NCBI GenBank assembly: GCA_911728435.2
Contig: OU452201.1
Span: 13,206,001 to 13,270,000 of the forward strand
Length of the DNA stretch: 64,000 nucleotides
Direction: 5' to 3'
Source: Apoderus coryli
Lineage: Eukaryota > Arthropoda > Insecta > Coleoptera > Attelabidae
Below are positions 1 to 15,000 of the stretch, piece by piece. The notes beneath the pieces are model-generated. The model searched no databases, was not told where the DNA came from, and saw only the letters and a list, made by a program, of their open reading frames with translations. Both the position numbers and the translations under genes were made by a program. The stretch's first letter is position 1, and each line of letters starts with the position of its first letter.

Positions 1-3000
1 CTTCTAGATCGGGGCGCCACACTTCCTATGCCGCACGACGTTAGGTAAGAAATAGCAGAAAATAAAAAAAATATATTATATAATTATCATAAGCTTTTTG
101 CCCTTATGAAAATCATATTTTGAAAATTCTTGCTTGACATAATTTAATCTCTTTGTTGTTTTAATATATTAAGCATTTTATGTAACTTTTTTATACTTAT
201 TTGTATTATTGAATAAGGAATTCAGCAACGTGAATAAATGAGTGAGCTGTGAAAAATTATTTAAACTACACTATAAAAAGTAGTTGAAAGTACATAAGTG
301 TGCATATAATAATTGTGCAATACATTTCTGCAAGTACTTAATGAATAAAGCAAAAGCAACACTATTGTCATCACTAACAATAAGCTTTTTTATGAATTGT
401 TGCCTTCACGAATTTGTTGCCAAAGTTATTATTTTTGGTTTATATCTCTCAGAAACAAACTCGACCTATCCAAAACAAACGCAAAACTTTCTGTCAGGAC
501 GTATGTATGTATTAGGTACTTATTTATACTTAGATGGCTTCATAGCAGCATTGTTGGTAAGCTTGGTTTGTGATATAATTCAAAACATTCAGGAAATATA
601 TTCAACAGAAATTCTATGAAAGGTAAACATTTTTTTTCTCTGTGAATTATATAAAATTACTTTATTTATTGTTTGGTTCTACAAAAACTTATTATTTTGT
701 GAATGACTTCAAATGTATTGGACAGTCTTTATGTAAAAAGACTAATACACAGTTTTTTGTTATATAAGGCGTAGAACTTATTGATAAATACTCTGTATTG
801 AAAAAGGTTTCCCAGATAATTTCTCAACTAGTATACTGATGATCAAATGGCCTATTAGTGTAAACTACCTCTTAAAAATCGCGCTATGGACTTTCACAGA
901 CCAGTACAGCAAGGATCAGCAACGAACAACCGAGCTCATATGCACGGAAAGTCTACTTTTATCTCTAATGGCTTAATTTTTGTTTTTAACTATTTAAATC
1001 TAACGAAGGACATTTCACACTCTGACATCTAATGTTCCGTAAAGGAATTGTATATTGTTCCACGATCACAGAATGATAATAATCTCCCGCGAGTATTGGA
1101 ATTTGCAGCATTTGTGCTGGCGACTGCTATACTATCTATACATATATCGTAGTATTGCCTCAAGTCACCATATTTTAAGTTGTTCTATACATGCCCCTGC
1201 TCTGTGCCGATTCTTATGCGAATCACCTGCTCTATGAAATTCATTAATAGATATTTATTTCTTTGTTGGTTTGTTGGCAATATTTGTTAAACTTTACTTT
1301 AGAAACTTTTATAAAAAAAATTAAATTAAGGCTAAAATAGATAATAGTCCATTTCTATTGAAAAAAGATGGTGTGTGGCCCTCGGCGAACAAATTTGTTA
1401 AAATACTCTCATAACTTAAATAACATAATATAAAAGCCCATTTATGCAGAAAAGGTGTATAATTTAGAAAGAATAAAAAATATACCAATAGAATATTGAT
1501 AATAGTGTTTGTGTCCAAAACAAAAATCATAAAAGTGCAATTTTTTGTTAGTCATTAATTTTAAGCAGCGAAATATTATCTTTTCAGGTGCGGTTGTGAC
1601 GAATGCGTAAACTCTCGTATGGAAGACTCTCTGAGACATTCACGTAGCCGAATTAACGCCTATAGAGCCTTAGCGTCTCCATCATTAATAGCACTATCTT
1701 CCAAAGATCCTATATTAACCGCCTTCGAGTTATCTTGGGAACTACGAAGGTGATAAATATACCATTCTGTTCTGAAATCCTTCAAGTCTACCTAACTAGA
1801 TAATCTTTTAAGGTTAAGCTTCATGGAGCATGAGTTTCGTGGCGAATACCAAGAACTCCGTAAGCAATGTCAGGATTTTGCTACGGCACTACTAGACCAC
1901 ACACGAAGTTCCTACGAATTGGAGGTTCTATTGAATCACGATCCAACGGGTCCTGCTTTTGAACACGGTGATAGAATGCATTTGAATAGACTGAAATTAG
2001 CTATAAAATTAAGACAAAAAAAGGTATGTATTAAACTGTTATTAGTTATTTAACACACAATAATCTCGAAAACCAATCATGCGGTGCGGTTTTAGTTGAA
2101 ACATAATTATAATTATCTAGAATGTCCGCTAGAGGACGTAAATCTAACTCTAAATTGAAAAAAACTGTTTTCTTAAAATTTTACTTATATTACGTAATTG
2201 TTAACCTTTATGGGAATTGTCTGGCTACATTTCTAAAACTTTTTCGTATAAACCTTTTTTCGCTATATTTTTAATTAAATGGTGGAAGAGCCTGAGAATG
2301 TTTCTTTGGAAAAAGTTCTCTAACTTTGTTATCAATCGCTGTAGGCTCATTATGAAGCCAATTGTTGAAAGTGTCAAGTATTGGCTCATTCATTTATTTT
2401 ATTTAGTTATGGTGCAAATATCGGTCGGCTTTTAGTATACAGTGTGACGGAAGCTGAAATTATTTCTTGATATTAGTACGCTCATGATTGAGGCATCAAA
2501 TTGTGTATTAGTTTGGATGCAACCTAGATATCCAAAAATATCTTTAAACTCGTGCTCGTCATGTTTCCAAATGATAAATATGTTGGAATATATATAAAAT
2601 AAAAGCATTTCCTAAAATATTTTTAGAAGTTGCAGAAAATTACAATATTGCGTTTTGAGCTATGAACGTTCAGGTGAACGGTTAAACGCGAATAAGTGTA
2701 CCGTTAACTCTGACGGATTGACAGACTTAAGGTGGAAGTTCTCTGGACTCTACGTTTGAAAACTCTTGGACAGAATTATTGGAAAGTTCACTAGACGATA
2801 TGGTCCAATTGGAGTTATTTAAAGGCTCCGTAAACGCTCTGGATCTGCAGAAATAGAAGAATTCTGTGAATGCATCTTAAAGGACCAACGTCCGGGAGTA
2901 TTCTGGTAGTGTAAAATGCCTACTAATAAGGATTCCACCATAGTCATGTCTAAAAATTTATTTTTCTACAAACGTGTAACAAATGCAATTTTAACACCCC

Positions 3001-6000
3001 CCAGAAACTTTAAAAATGATACTTTAAGGCACTGGTGTCTTAATGTACACTTTAAAGCACTCTTAAAAAAATTTCAAATTTTGAAAGAAAACGTCAATCT
3101 CAGTTTGCAGTCGAGATTTTCTAGGTAACAAATCCAACGTAGTTGGACTGACCGCTTCATCTATGTTATTAAATGGATCGATGAAATCACCATTTCTTCT
3201 ATGTTTTCTTGCATATTTAAGACAAAATCAAAAATGTGTTTTAAAAAGCTGACACAATGACAACACATTTGACATTTTCCGTAAATAATAAAGCTAACAA
3301 CCCGTTTGATTTAATTCGAAACTGATAAATTATTGCCGTCTGAAAAAAAAATTATATGATATTTGTGATAAAAGCATTTTAAACACTTATATCATAAATA
3401 ACTAAAAGTAATTATTAATAAGCAATAGGTACAAAATTTACATTCTTAAAACTAATGTCTAATGAAATTCCATTTATCAAACGTTTTTATGAAATATCCA
3501 CCATATTGTACTAGCTCATTTTAGATATCCACTGTGCCTATTTTCTGCAAAATTTGCACAATTATAGCGATTCTATTAAGCCGAGCTTAAATTATTCTGA
3601 GTGCTGCTTAAAACGGTTATACACTTGGGGCACATAAAATGAAGTATGGCAGGGCGGTTGTAGTCATTAAGTGGTGCATTTTAAACATGCTTAAATTTAA
3701 ATTGACCATAAAACAACATTGCGTTAGAAGGAAAACAAAATGTCTATCAACAAAGAAAACGAGCACTACAATTTCAATTGATTTCTTCGCGCAAGTTATA
3801 CAATTATATTGGAACCAGATTTATATATGTAATAAGCATGATATCATATACAGGGTGACTCTCAGTCCCTTACACCGAAAACAATACATGAGATTATTCT
3901 GACGATTTGGTTACTTAAGTGCGTCAATGCAGTGTAAGGTATTTTAAAATTTGTACTATTTATTTCCCGTTATACTGGAAATTAATCTAATCTTTCAATT
4001 TTATAGGAAACATCCTTTAAAAAGCCTATGCAGTTTTTTTCCTTAAACTTTCATCCAACTGAATCATTAAAATTTGTTTGCGCAAGTAAACAGTGTGTTT
4101 GCATGCTGTTTTATGTCGCTACTGTAAGAAATAAAATTCAGCAGAATACGGTTGGGATTATGGATTGTATTAAACTTCTTAGTAAATATCGACTTACTAT
4201 ATATCATAAGTTGATATTCAAATGGCGTATAACATAAAAACTTACGATCGGTTGTGCTGTTCTAAAACAGATTTATACACATCGATATTCCTGAGTTCTC
4301 TAAATATTCAAATATGTGATGCTTTTGTCCTCTAAATTAAATGTAACTGTATCTACTGTCTTTGTTGTCCATAATCAAAATCTTGTGCTGGAGGTTAAAT
4401 AATGTTGGCATTAGAAGAAGACAGCGGATATCGCCTAAAGTTGCAGAAACTGGTTGAGTAGGTATATTGATAAGTGGTATTTACAATCTTTTAGAAGATG
4501 ATCAGATACAAATTATCTTGTCTAATAGAATTTTTTTTATAGATTTGTTTTACATAATTGAAAAATCCAGTAAATATTAATAACACTTCTTATTCATAAC
4601 AAAACTATTTGGGAGAATTTAAGAGATTGTTTCCCATTAAAGGAGATAAGATTTTCAGTCCGATGAAGTTGTGATGGCATGATTAATGACGGGGTTTATA
4701 GAAAAAGATTTTCAGCTTTGTTACAAACAATATAAAATAACATCGATCATTGTAGGATAAAGACGAAGGTGAAAATATCTAAATATATATGAATTCAAAA
4801 TAAAATACGTCACAAAAAAAAAGATATTCAAATTACCTAAACACGTATATAAGGAACATTAGAGGGTACATTCTAAATATGCTGAAAACTATGCAATTAC
4901 TTTTATCCGACAAGGCGTCATTTTCAATAACTCCCGCTCCTCGACAGTCATAAAATTTGGACGGCGCGCCAAGTTTTCTATATTCTACACGTGCAAGTTT
5001 TCTTTTCGATCTGTGCATGTGTAATAAAAATAAGAACTTTTCAATAATATACAAAGTTACTCAAGCCAAGTACGAAAACTTGAAAATTTTATAAATATAA
5101 TAAATTCAAAAATATTAAGATATATGAATTGCTTGTTACATAATGTAACAAGACTTTATGTTGAAAATTTGGTTCACACTACCATGCTTCACCAGAGACC
5201 GACCGTTTCGTTGATCCACAACTCATCAGTGGTGATCGACAGGCAATATGAATCAAATTTCATTTACGAAGAGCTTATTATACTAGCGAGGATATCGTGC
5301 TCTGGGTTGGCTAACTATGGAGCACCGTTGTTTACTTCATCTTGGTAATTGTGTAGTTTACATTTTAAGCGATTCGTCTAGCCCTGCTCCAATCAGGACT
5401 AAATTAACAAAACTAAGTAATATTCTTCGCCAGGTTCGCATCAATCATTTTGTTTGCTATCATCTTTGAAAATACGCCAGAGGTGTCTTTTAAAAAAAAA
5501 TTACATTTCATATCCAGATATATACAAATATTTTATTAATATATGCCATCCTTTATTTGCAGTTTGTCGCCCATTCCAACGTTCAACAACTATTGGCTTC
5601 CATCTGGTATGAAGGTCTGCCGGGGTTTCGTCGGAAAAACATGTTCCTACAAGCATTTGAAATAGTTCGGATTGGTATACTATTTCCGTTCTTCTCTATT
5701 GCGTATATCATAGCTCCACATTCGATCATCGGCCAAACGATGCGGAAACCTTTCATCAAATTCATATGCCATTCGGCGTCGTATTTCACGTTTTTATGTA
5801 AGTATACCATATCATCATCCACTGGCGTAACAAGGCAGCTTTCAAAGGCATTAAAATCTGAATGACAAAGAGCAATGACTCAATAAAATGTATGCTTTTA
5901 CAAGAGATTTTTTTTCAAATTTGCAAATCTCGTATAATATGTAAATTTTCTACAAAACTAGACAGCGGTTAATTGTTTGCCACAAAAGTGGAATCGAATA

Positions 6001-9000
6001 TTGATAGAGATAAATGTGCTGATAAAAGTCTTGCGGTCACCAAGTTATTTTGCTTTAAAAAAAAATCTGAAATTTAGCATACGCTAAATTGCTTGAATGA
6101 TTTTTTGGCTAAATATTAATTCCACTGTTACTGTATATATTTGATCATTGACAAAGTTAGAAAACCAGTTTCAATAACTGTTAAAATTAAATAGGCTATG
6201 ACAGACAACTATGACGGGCATATTTTTCTAACACGACTCTATTGAATATAATATTCTATTTAATTGATGACCCATTTATTATCGTGATGGACCTGCGATT
6301 TTGATTAGATCAAAGTACCATGACTAAATAGTGATTGCAACATTATTCTAGTTGAATTGTAAGTAGACCGGTGGTGGTACAGCACTGAGGTTTACGTTTA
6401 ATAGCATACACGTAACTTACGCAGTTCTAGGTTTGTTTTGTAGACAAATTCGATTAAAGTGACTGCTATCATAAAGAGTAAAAACGTTCATAGCGTGTCA
6501 TATTTCGTATAAGACATCGAAAGCTTATAATATGTTCTGAGGCAGATAACAAATAGAATTGTGTTCCTACTCATTATGGGAGACACTTTTTTAAGTGAGA
6601 AATAAAATAAATTAAAAATTGAGTTTTTTGTTTGTATTTTGATGGGATTTATACTTCCAGTTTTAATCAGTCACAATGCGTACGATTTTTGAACTGTTGT
6701 TTCGGGATATTTTTCATTAAAGATATCAATTACGGAAGATATGGATCTGTAGCCGATGCCGTAATACTGAATTAAATAAATTTTTGGTTACTTTATCATT
6801 TTCAATTAATACTAAGAGTTAGGATAACAAATTAAATACAGCAGCAATACTTTTAAAGCTTTTTGAAAGCTATCAGAGCAGAGATCTAAAATTTTGAACA
6901 ATGCGGCATAACTTTCAATCCTAAATAACTTTTCTTAATACCATTTTGTAATTCTTTAACTTAAAGGGCACTTTTTTGCACTTTTCCGATGAAAAAAAAG
7001 GTCAAAAATCAAAGTAGGCCTAGGATTTTGAAATTTTACGCACCTATACTCGACCTTTTATTCGAGCTATTTTACACGTTTTAAATATGGTATAAATTTG
7101 AGTATAGCTCTATCGATTTCAACAACAGTATTGATTATTTCATCTTTCATGCAATATAAGAACATAGTCACATAATTAAGTAGCAATTAACCACCATTTA
7201 ACACAATAATTTCCGAAATTGTCTAACAATTGTAACATAATTGAGTTAAATAACGACAAATTTATTATGCATGATTCTCTTTTAACAGTCATATTTATTA
7301 GAGAAGCCGTCCGTAGTTGAATTGATTATTTTAGCTTACCATTGTGAATTTTAAACTGTACAAAATATTGTGATTTTTTATTGTTGTCAAACTGACAATG
7401 CAAATTGTTATTAAATGTCCAATGTTGCGTGATAAATGAAATTCACTTATAATAGTTATTTATTATACAAGGGAAAAAAGTACTAGATTTTAGCTCGAGC
7501 TAAAATCTAACATTTTTCCCGTGTAAAATACACTATTTTTTTCTGTGACGGGAAAACTTTGATTTAATATCGAAAAAATATTACAAGTCAGAAAATTATC
7601 CAAGTGAAATTTGAAGTTTTAAAAACCTTGCAGTAATCAAATATATGTCAATTTAATTCTGTGATTTAATTTAAAAATTGCGACCATTCCACCGGAGTCA
7701 GTAAAAGCAGCAAAAGTAGCATCACAAATTATTGCCAGTTTTGATATATAAAGAAAATGTAACTTTTCTATTATAAGATTTCCTAACATTAAATATCTAC
7801 CTTTACTGATGTATCCGGGAAAAAAGTAAGTTGATAAAAAGTGACATTTTATTACCTGTCAACAGCGATAATATGTCAAACATTTTTCCCGTCACAGAAA
7901 AAATTGAGCTTTATTGCCTAAAAATTTTAGACCCAAAGGGGTGTTGCCAAATTTTGTTCATAGAATGGATTAATAAGCAAGGCTTTACAATTCGTCAAAC
8001 GTAGACCCAATTTTGAACCCCACGTTTCAGAGATACTGGTTCTGCATTTTCCATCTACAAAGATATATTTACACAGATAAATCTATATTTGACACATCAC
8101 ACAAGCAGTAAATGAATATGGTAAAATACAATTAAGTTTGAAATATTTTTTATAACTATATTAAAAAAAAAATTAGCTGTACATTTATAAATTGCATTAA
8201 TGAAATCATTCACATGTAACTTACATGTAAAATCTGAAATAATAAAATTCGAGTGAACAACAACAGAAGGCAATCATTATTAAATTGAATTTGGATATTT
8301 ATGATTTTAGTAAAATTGTAATTAAATTTTTATGATACACGTAAAATCAGAGTTATATCATTATAACATAGAGGTTTTTATGGTGGTTGTATCAATATTT
8401 TTATGTTTATAACAGGAGCCATAAAAAATTTTTAAAAGCAGTTAAAATTGTTAGACTTGACAGTGGTAATATATTCAACCCAAACCAAAAGTAGCGCATA
8501 AATTTGATAAAATTTTAAGGAACATTTTTTAGACGAAATACTCACACATCTCACTTTGGTTTTAAGTTGCCCCTTTTTTGACGTACCTAACAGAAACGAT
8601 CGACATGTAGTACATTAACGTAATTGCATAATATGTTTTTCTTAGGGAATATTATTATTATTTTTTAATCTCCATAAGACTTTAACAATATTTGATCTGA
8701 ATTGCTTGTTACATAAAGTAACAAGACTTTAAGTTATGTTAAAAATTTGCTTCACACTACCATGCTTTCACTAGACGGGCCGTTTCGTTGATCTACAACT
8801 CATCAGTGGTTCTCGGCAGGCAATGTGATTCAAATTTCCAACATTTACGAAGGGATTATACTAGCACGAGAGACGAATGACAACAAGATGTTTGTGGCCA
8901 CATCTAGTGTGAGCAGCCAATATGCCCGGTGAGACAAAGTTCAAAAAGATAGCCGACAAGAAGTAACAACTCCATTACATCCTATTCCCAACGCATAAAT

Positions 9001-12000
9001 AAAGTTTCCCTCCAGGGAATTCGGGCGTATCTATTGTTGGCAATAGGATGTAGTGGAGTGGTTACTTCTTGTCCGGCCATTGTTTGTCAACTTTGTTTCA
9101 CCGGGCATATTGCCTGTACACACTAGATGTCTCCACAAATATCTTATTGTCAATATGTAATATGAGTTTTGAATAGAATGTCACTCATTCAAAAAATGGA
9201 ACTTTGAATAACAATCATCTTTGAACATGATGACATGGCAGAATTTTTTTCAAGTACAACTGTGGCCAACTCTATCTTCGGTAAGGACTAGGTATAACCT
9301 CCAGGTTTCGAGTAGTCTTTAGGGGGGCTAAAGTGACTTAGGTGCAGTGACTTTGTACCGTATATTACCGAACCAGTAGCTCTAGTGAGATTAAATTGTC
9401 AAATAACTTACAAAAGTATAGTGTTCGGGATATGTCAACGTTATTAAAAATTATAAAATGAATTTTTGTCCGTAAATATAAATGGAAAATATTTAAATTC
9501 TTTTTTGTCCGCTACGCCACAAAATTATTTTTCATTATTAAAAATGCTATTTAATTTAAAAAAAAAATTGTATAGGATTAGCACATTTCTGCTGGAAAAA
9601 AAAGTCAAAGAGCAAAATTTAAATAGTCATATTCATATTTTCTTCTTTTGGACATAGAGATTACTTGTACCTCTCCCACACTGGCTACGGCCACAACATA
9701 GACGTCCGTGTCTTATATGCCACCATATAGAACGCATCTTACTCGAGCTATTCTACACGTTTTGCATGAATTATAAATTTGAGCTCCCTGGATTTCACGG
9801 GATACTAACAACAGTGTTACCTATTTCCTCTTGATGCGTAACATAATTGCGTTAAATAACCATCAAATTATTATGCATGATTTTCTTTTTAACAGTTATG
9901 TTAATACTTGCGTCACAGAGACAAAGCAATGTCAATCAACGTGGCGAGGAACCGTCCGTAGTTGAATGGATTATTTTAGCTTATGTCTGTGGTAAGTAGT
10001 ATTAGTAAAATATTATATGAGCTGTAAGTGAATATTTTCTAAATTTCAAATAAGCCAGGGACTATTATAAATATATTATTATGAGTAATATAAAAAGAAT
10101 CGTTCAGGATTTTTCGTCTGAATTAAGGACATGCAAGACATGATAATCTTGGTTTATAATACAAAGGATTGTAAGTTTTCGGACAAATTAACATTGATGA
10201 CAAAACTATTTGTTTTGTGATGTCGGCATTTTATTAAATTTTGTTATAATAGAATATAAGTGACACAAAATTTGTTCTATGAACGTGAAGGAACGATCTG
10301 CACTATGTAGTGCGAGTCTGGATCTGGTCACTACTTTATGAATTATTTCAAAACTTTATAAACTGAAACATAGAATATTGAAAAAATATTTGTTTAAAAA
10401 AGAGATTTTAATTTTATAGACAGTCCCAAATGTACTCCTTTTAGGAGAATCTCGACTGGTACATGCTGTGTTCTACCATAACCATGAGGTTCCGTTTATC
10501 GTGGCTCTCAACAAATTCCGCATGTAATATTTTGTACGTACGGATAAATTTCGTTTTTTCGCATTTTGTAAATATTAGGTACGCATACGCATATAATCAA
10601 AACAAAATATTTTGCGAAAATTTACAATTCAATTTGCATTTCGTGGTCTAAGTGAAAATCTAAAACAAATGTATGCTTTTCAGGGTTGATATGGAGTGAA
10701 ATCAAACAGCTATGGGACGTAGGCCTAGAAGAATACGTTAGAGATATGTGGAATGTTATCGATTTTATTACAAATTCATTGTATGTTGCCACTGTGGCAC
10801 TAAGGGTTGTGTCCTATTACCAGGTGAGATTATTTATTGAAATAGTTTCAGGTTGGTAACATAAATGTATTGTATCTATTACGAAGGAAAACATAATCTG
10901 CTGCAAAATGTAAAACTTTTATCAGAAATAAATTAAGATATTCTAGGAATAGTTCTGAATGTCTTAGCTTATTTTACGTTTGAAGAGAAATGTATGGGAA
11001 CCTAGATGAACTAGAAAACCTACAAACAAGTTTTTGTTAATTTTAAACGTTTTAATAGAAATAATTACTTGCGATTTGTTGAATTGTAGTTTCATTACAC
11101 AAAACAAAATATTACTACAGATTAATTGTGTAGACTGTGAAATTGCACACTATACCATAAGAACTAATTAATGGTTAAAAGGTAGCAAAAATAATATTAG
11201 GTACCAAATTGATAACACATTACCAATAAAAAAAAAAGTCACAATACCCTTAGTAATTTTGCACTTAAATGGAAAGAATGTTAAGTCATGTAACTCAGAT
11301 AGAATTGGATTAAATTCAATTAAATTATGTTGTACTTCTATTAGGATTAGGATGATGTTTTTTGAGCGAAATAATGAAATTAAATTTTCTGTTATGAAAT
11401 CAATAGCATATCTCGCATGGATCCTCTAAGGAGCTTATTTTGTTTTACTAAAGACAATTCATATATAGTTTCAAATGAATTGAATTAAAAAGTTCTTCTT
11501 GTTAGTCGTAAATTTTTCAATAATTTGGAACCTTTTACCACCTTTTTAGATCTTTTACGTTCACTGATTATGCATAGGTATATTGCAGAATTTCAAAGCC
11601 AAATTATAACAAATTCTCTATTGAAGTACTTTCTTTTTTATCCTGCTGTCTGTAGCACTTCTTAGATTTGGGCCGGTTTTTACCTATCATTTTAGTCCAA
11701 GTCCAAGGTCTATTCCCAATAAGAAAATTATTTAATTTTGTGGAATTGGGTTTAATGAAGATTTTTTTAATTTAATTTAATGCACCCCTCAGCTAATCTC
11801 AAAAAATCACTTATTCTTCATATCCGATAGATTTTTTTATACCAAATTTGATTAAAATCCGTTCAGCTTTTTATTCTAATCATATGTACAGGCAGGGAAA
11901 CACAAATATTTGATACAAACGTAAAGATTCCATATTCACATATTGCATTAGATGCTACTATAAAAATATAAGAATGAGTATTAAACAAAAATTTTTGACT

Positions 12001-15000
12001 TTTATTCTCAAATTAAATTAGTCTTAATATTAATAATTATTAAAAACAAAATTGAATATTAATATACAGTTTAAAATAAATAACATTTTTTCTTCAAACT
12101 GTATTTTTTAATAATATATTTTTGTATTATTAAGAAATTTTAAGTAATATTTTCATTTTTTCTTTTTAATTGGCATGATGTGTTAAAAAAATACCCTTAT
12201 TTAAAATAGCCAGTTTGCAGCTTAATGTTTACAAATATACATTGTTATATAATTTGAAAACCTCATTACTACATGACTAATTCTTACTAGTAGTAAGTAT
12301 ATGAAATCTTTCATTAAATAATGCAATTTTAGATTATTTTTCGTCAAGAAATGGTAAATGTACAAGAAATTTGCCTTACTTAAAACAAACTAATCATAAT
12401 ATATTAAATCTAATCCTCTGAATTATATTACAAATAATAGATGATAGGTTGTGGAAGACTCGCATTGGTGAGAAAATTTAAAAATAAAGAAAATATTTTA
12501 ATATTCTCTTTTTATAGTAGGTATTTTTATTTACAGCGAAATAATAAATCAATCACTACACAACAAAAATCCATAATATATTTTCAGATCCAACAAAATC
12601 CAGACTACGCAGATAAAAAAGAACGCAAAGACTGGGATTCTTGGGATCCAATGTTGATATCGGAGGGCCTATTTTCAGCTGCTAATATATTTAGGTAAGT
12701 CTAATAAATTAATAATAATTTTTCAATTCGTTGGACTTAACTGCATCTATAATAGACTCTATTGTGTTTACCTATAAAAAATCCGATAAAATTTGAAAGT
12801 TGTTTTTTGGAAGAAACGTAACAGTACCTAACAGAAAAGTATACAGGGTCGATCATATAGTAGTGAAACGTAATAATTGCATATATTTTTCTTATGGAAC
12901 CCCTTGTATCGGTTTTTTTATTCTATATAAATTCACCTCAAGACCCACTCATAAATATTCATATATTTATTTAGTTTGAAAAAATAATCATAAATAACCA
13001 CTCTAATCTAGATTGTAGTAAAGAATCGAACTGATTCCGTTCACTCCTTTACATTCTTATCATTTCAGGGGATATTATATGAGGGGTTCCTTCAGAAAAA
13101 TCTGTATACTTTTCTGTTACGTCAAAAAACGGCAACCATAAGTGATTTGTTCGAGCGTTTGGAATTGTAATTAATAGGGGACTAGAAAATGAAGTGTACT
13201 TTCTCTTATATTGTATTCCTCTTTTTTAATTAGTTTTTTAGCTTCGGGAAAATACATATTATCCTGGTGAAGGCGCGATGCATTATTTATACTTTGATTG
13301 CTGCAAGTTTTTCCTGTTAGACGAAACCACTATATAGCTACCAAATTTTTACTCCTACCGCACAGTTCATTTAAACAACTCTCGTATTTTTGTTTACTTC
13401 TGAATACATAAAGATGCCCCAAATTTGCCTAAATTTCAATTTAAGTCTTCGAAGCAAAACTTTTAATGTTTCGAAACAAAACGGTATTCTGTTTCAGGGC
13501 GGAATATTTCAAAAGCTTTGTTTTGATATAAGACTTTGGTGCTCTATAGTCATTTCTCATAATGACCCTAACAAAGGATAAGTATATAACTCTAGATAGT
13601 ATCGCGCTGGTGTTTCAGTATAACCCTACAGTAATTTCATTTTAGAATTTTACTTATTTTTTAGATTTTTGGTTCATATCACAGGAGATAGTTCCAATTA
13701 CGCTGTTATTGGGTAATTAAAACTAAAGTAGGCTTATATTAAAGGAAACTAAACTTAATACTATCTTAACATTACCAGACAGAATTTTACTCATTAGGAA
13801 GAGTAAAAGTACTTGAATCTAGTTACTAGAATGCTTTCAAGAAATACTTTCAATGAATATAACTTACTATGTCGATTTTATTTTTATTATAAAGCCATAC
13901 AAGACCATTACTCCAAAGATTTAACTCATAACTAGACTAGTGATTATATTATAAAAAGTAATCGGATTTTTTAATAATTTTTTTAAATGCTGTTGAATAA
14001 ATTACACTCCAGTATTCAAATCTAGCACTACTAAATATATTAAAGTTTATGGTTTTTATTTTTAATTATGCAGTGTAATTCAATAATAATTTTTTGCAAA
14101 ACATTTTCTATTTTTAATTTTTTGCACAGGCTCTATTCTGGAAATAATATGAAATAGGATGACCCATAGATGGACTTATTGAATGACCGTTATATATAGA
14201 TTTATTTTAATGGGGAAATCTAATACTAAACTTTGACGCACTTCTTTTCTACCCTATATAGTTATACAATAGACAAATATGCACACAAACAGTTTAATGA
14301 ATGTATATTGTTTTTGGCAGTTAAAGCGCAAGTGTATTTAAAAGTTCATTTTCTGAAAATCCCTCGATTTCACATGCATGTAGGAAAGTATAGAATTAGT
14401 TGCATTATTAGGTTTGCATATTAACTACAGCAGAGTAATACTGTAGTATGAAATCTGAATACTTAAGTTCTCATCTGATGTGTTGCTTTAAAACAAGATT
14501 AAAATTAATTTTAGTGCTAAATTAAGTTTATTCGTGTTATTTATTTAGATGTATGTTTCAGAAACATTCATTCCTATACAGACACAATTATTTAGTAACG
14601 AACTTAGGTAGTTTATATTAAATACCTGTAATTAAAAAATTTCGGAAATAAATATCTGTAAATGGAGATTTTATTTCAATTTTATTCTATTGCAGTTCCC
14701 TAAAGCTGGTGTACATATTTTCTGTAAACCCACATCTAGGACCTTTGCAAGTTTCTCTTTCACGAATGGTTATGGATATTATGAAGTTTTTCTTTTTGTA
14801 CGTACTGGTTTTGTTCGCATTTTCATGTGGTAAGTAATAATTTCATATTATTATGTGCCTAACTTTTTCTAAAATATAACCTATAAGCTGAATAAAACCT
14901 CTAAATGCCGAAAAGTATATACAACAGAGAGAAAAAAATTAAAGTTGCATGCTCGCCACAGATTTTGCGGAAAGGTTTTTTATATATCAAAAATAAACTG

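Larger units (their letters stand above)
5798..9895 (+). other. TRP-gamma intron 4, with several repeats
   Basis: This 4.1 kb intron carries a decayed duplicate of the following exon (7021-7345), a TIR-flanked hairpin element (about 7533-7910), dispersed repeat copy B (8696-8880) and a palindromic element (8879-9152). No independent gene was found in the rest. Confidence 0.75.

Noticed and set aside
5124..5348. 74-codon plus-strand frame
   Set aside because: It coincides with the dispersed repeat that recurs at 8696-8880, where the frame is broken.
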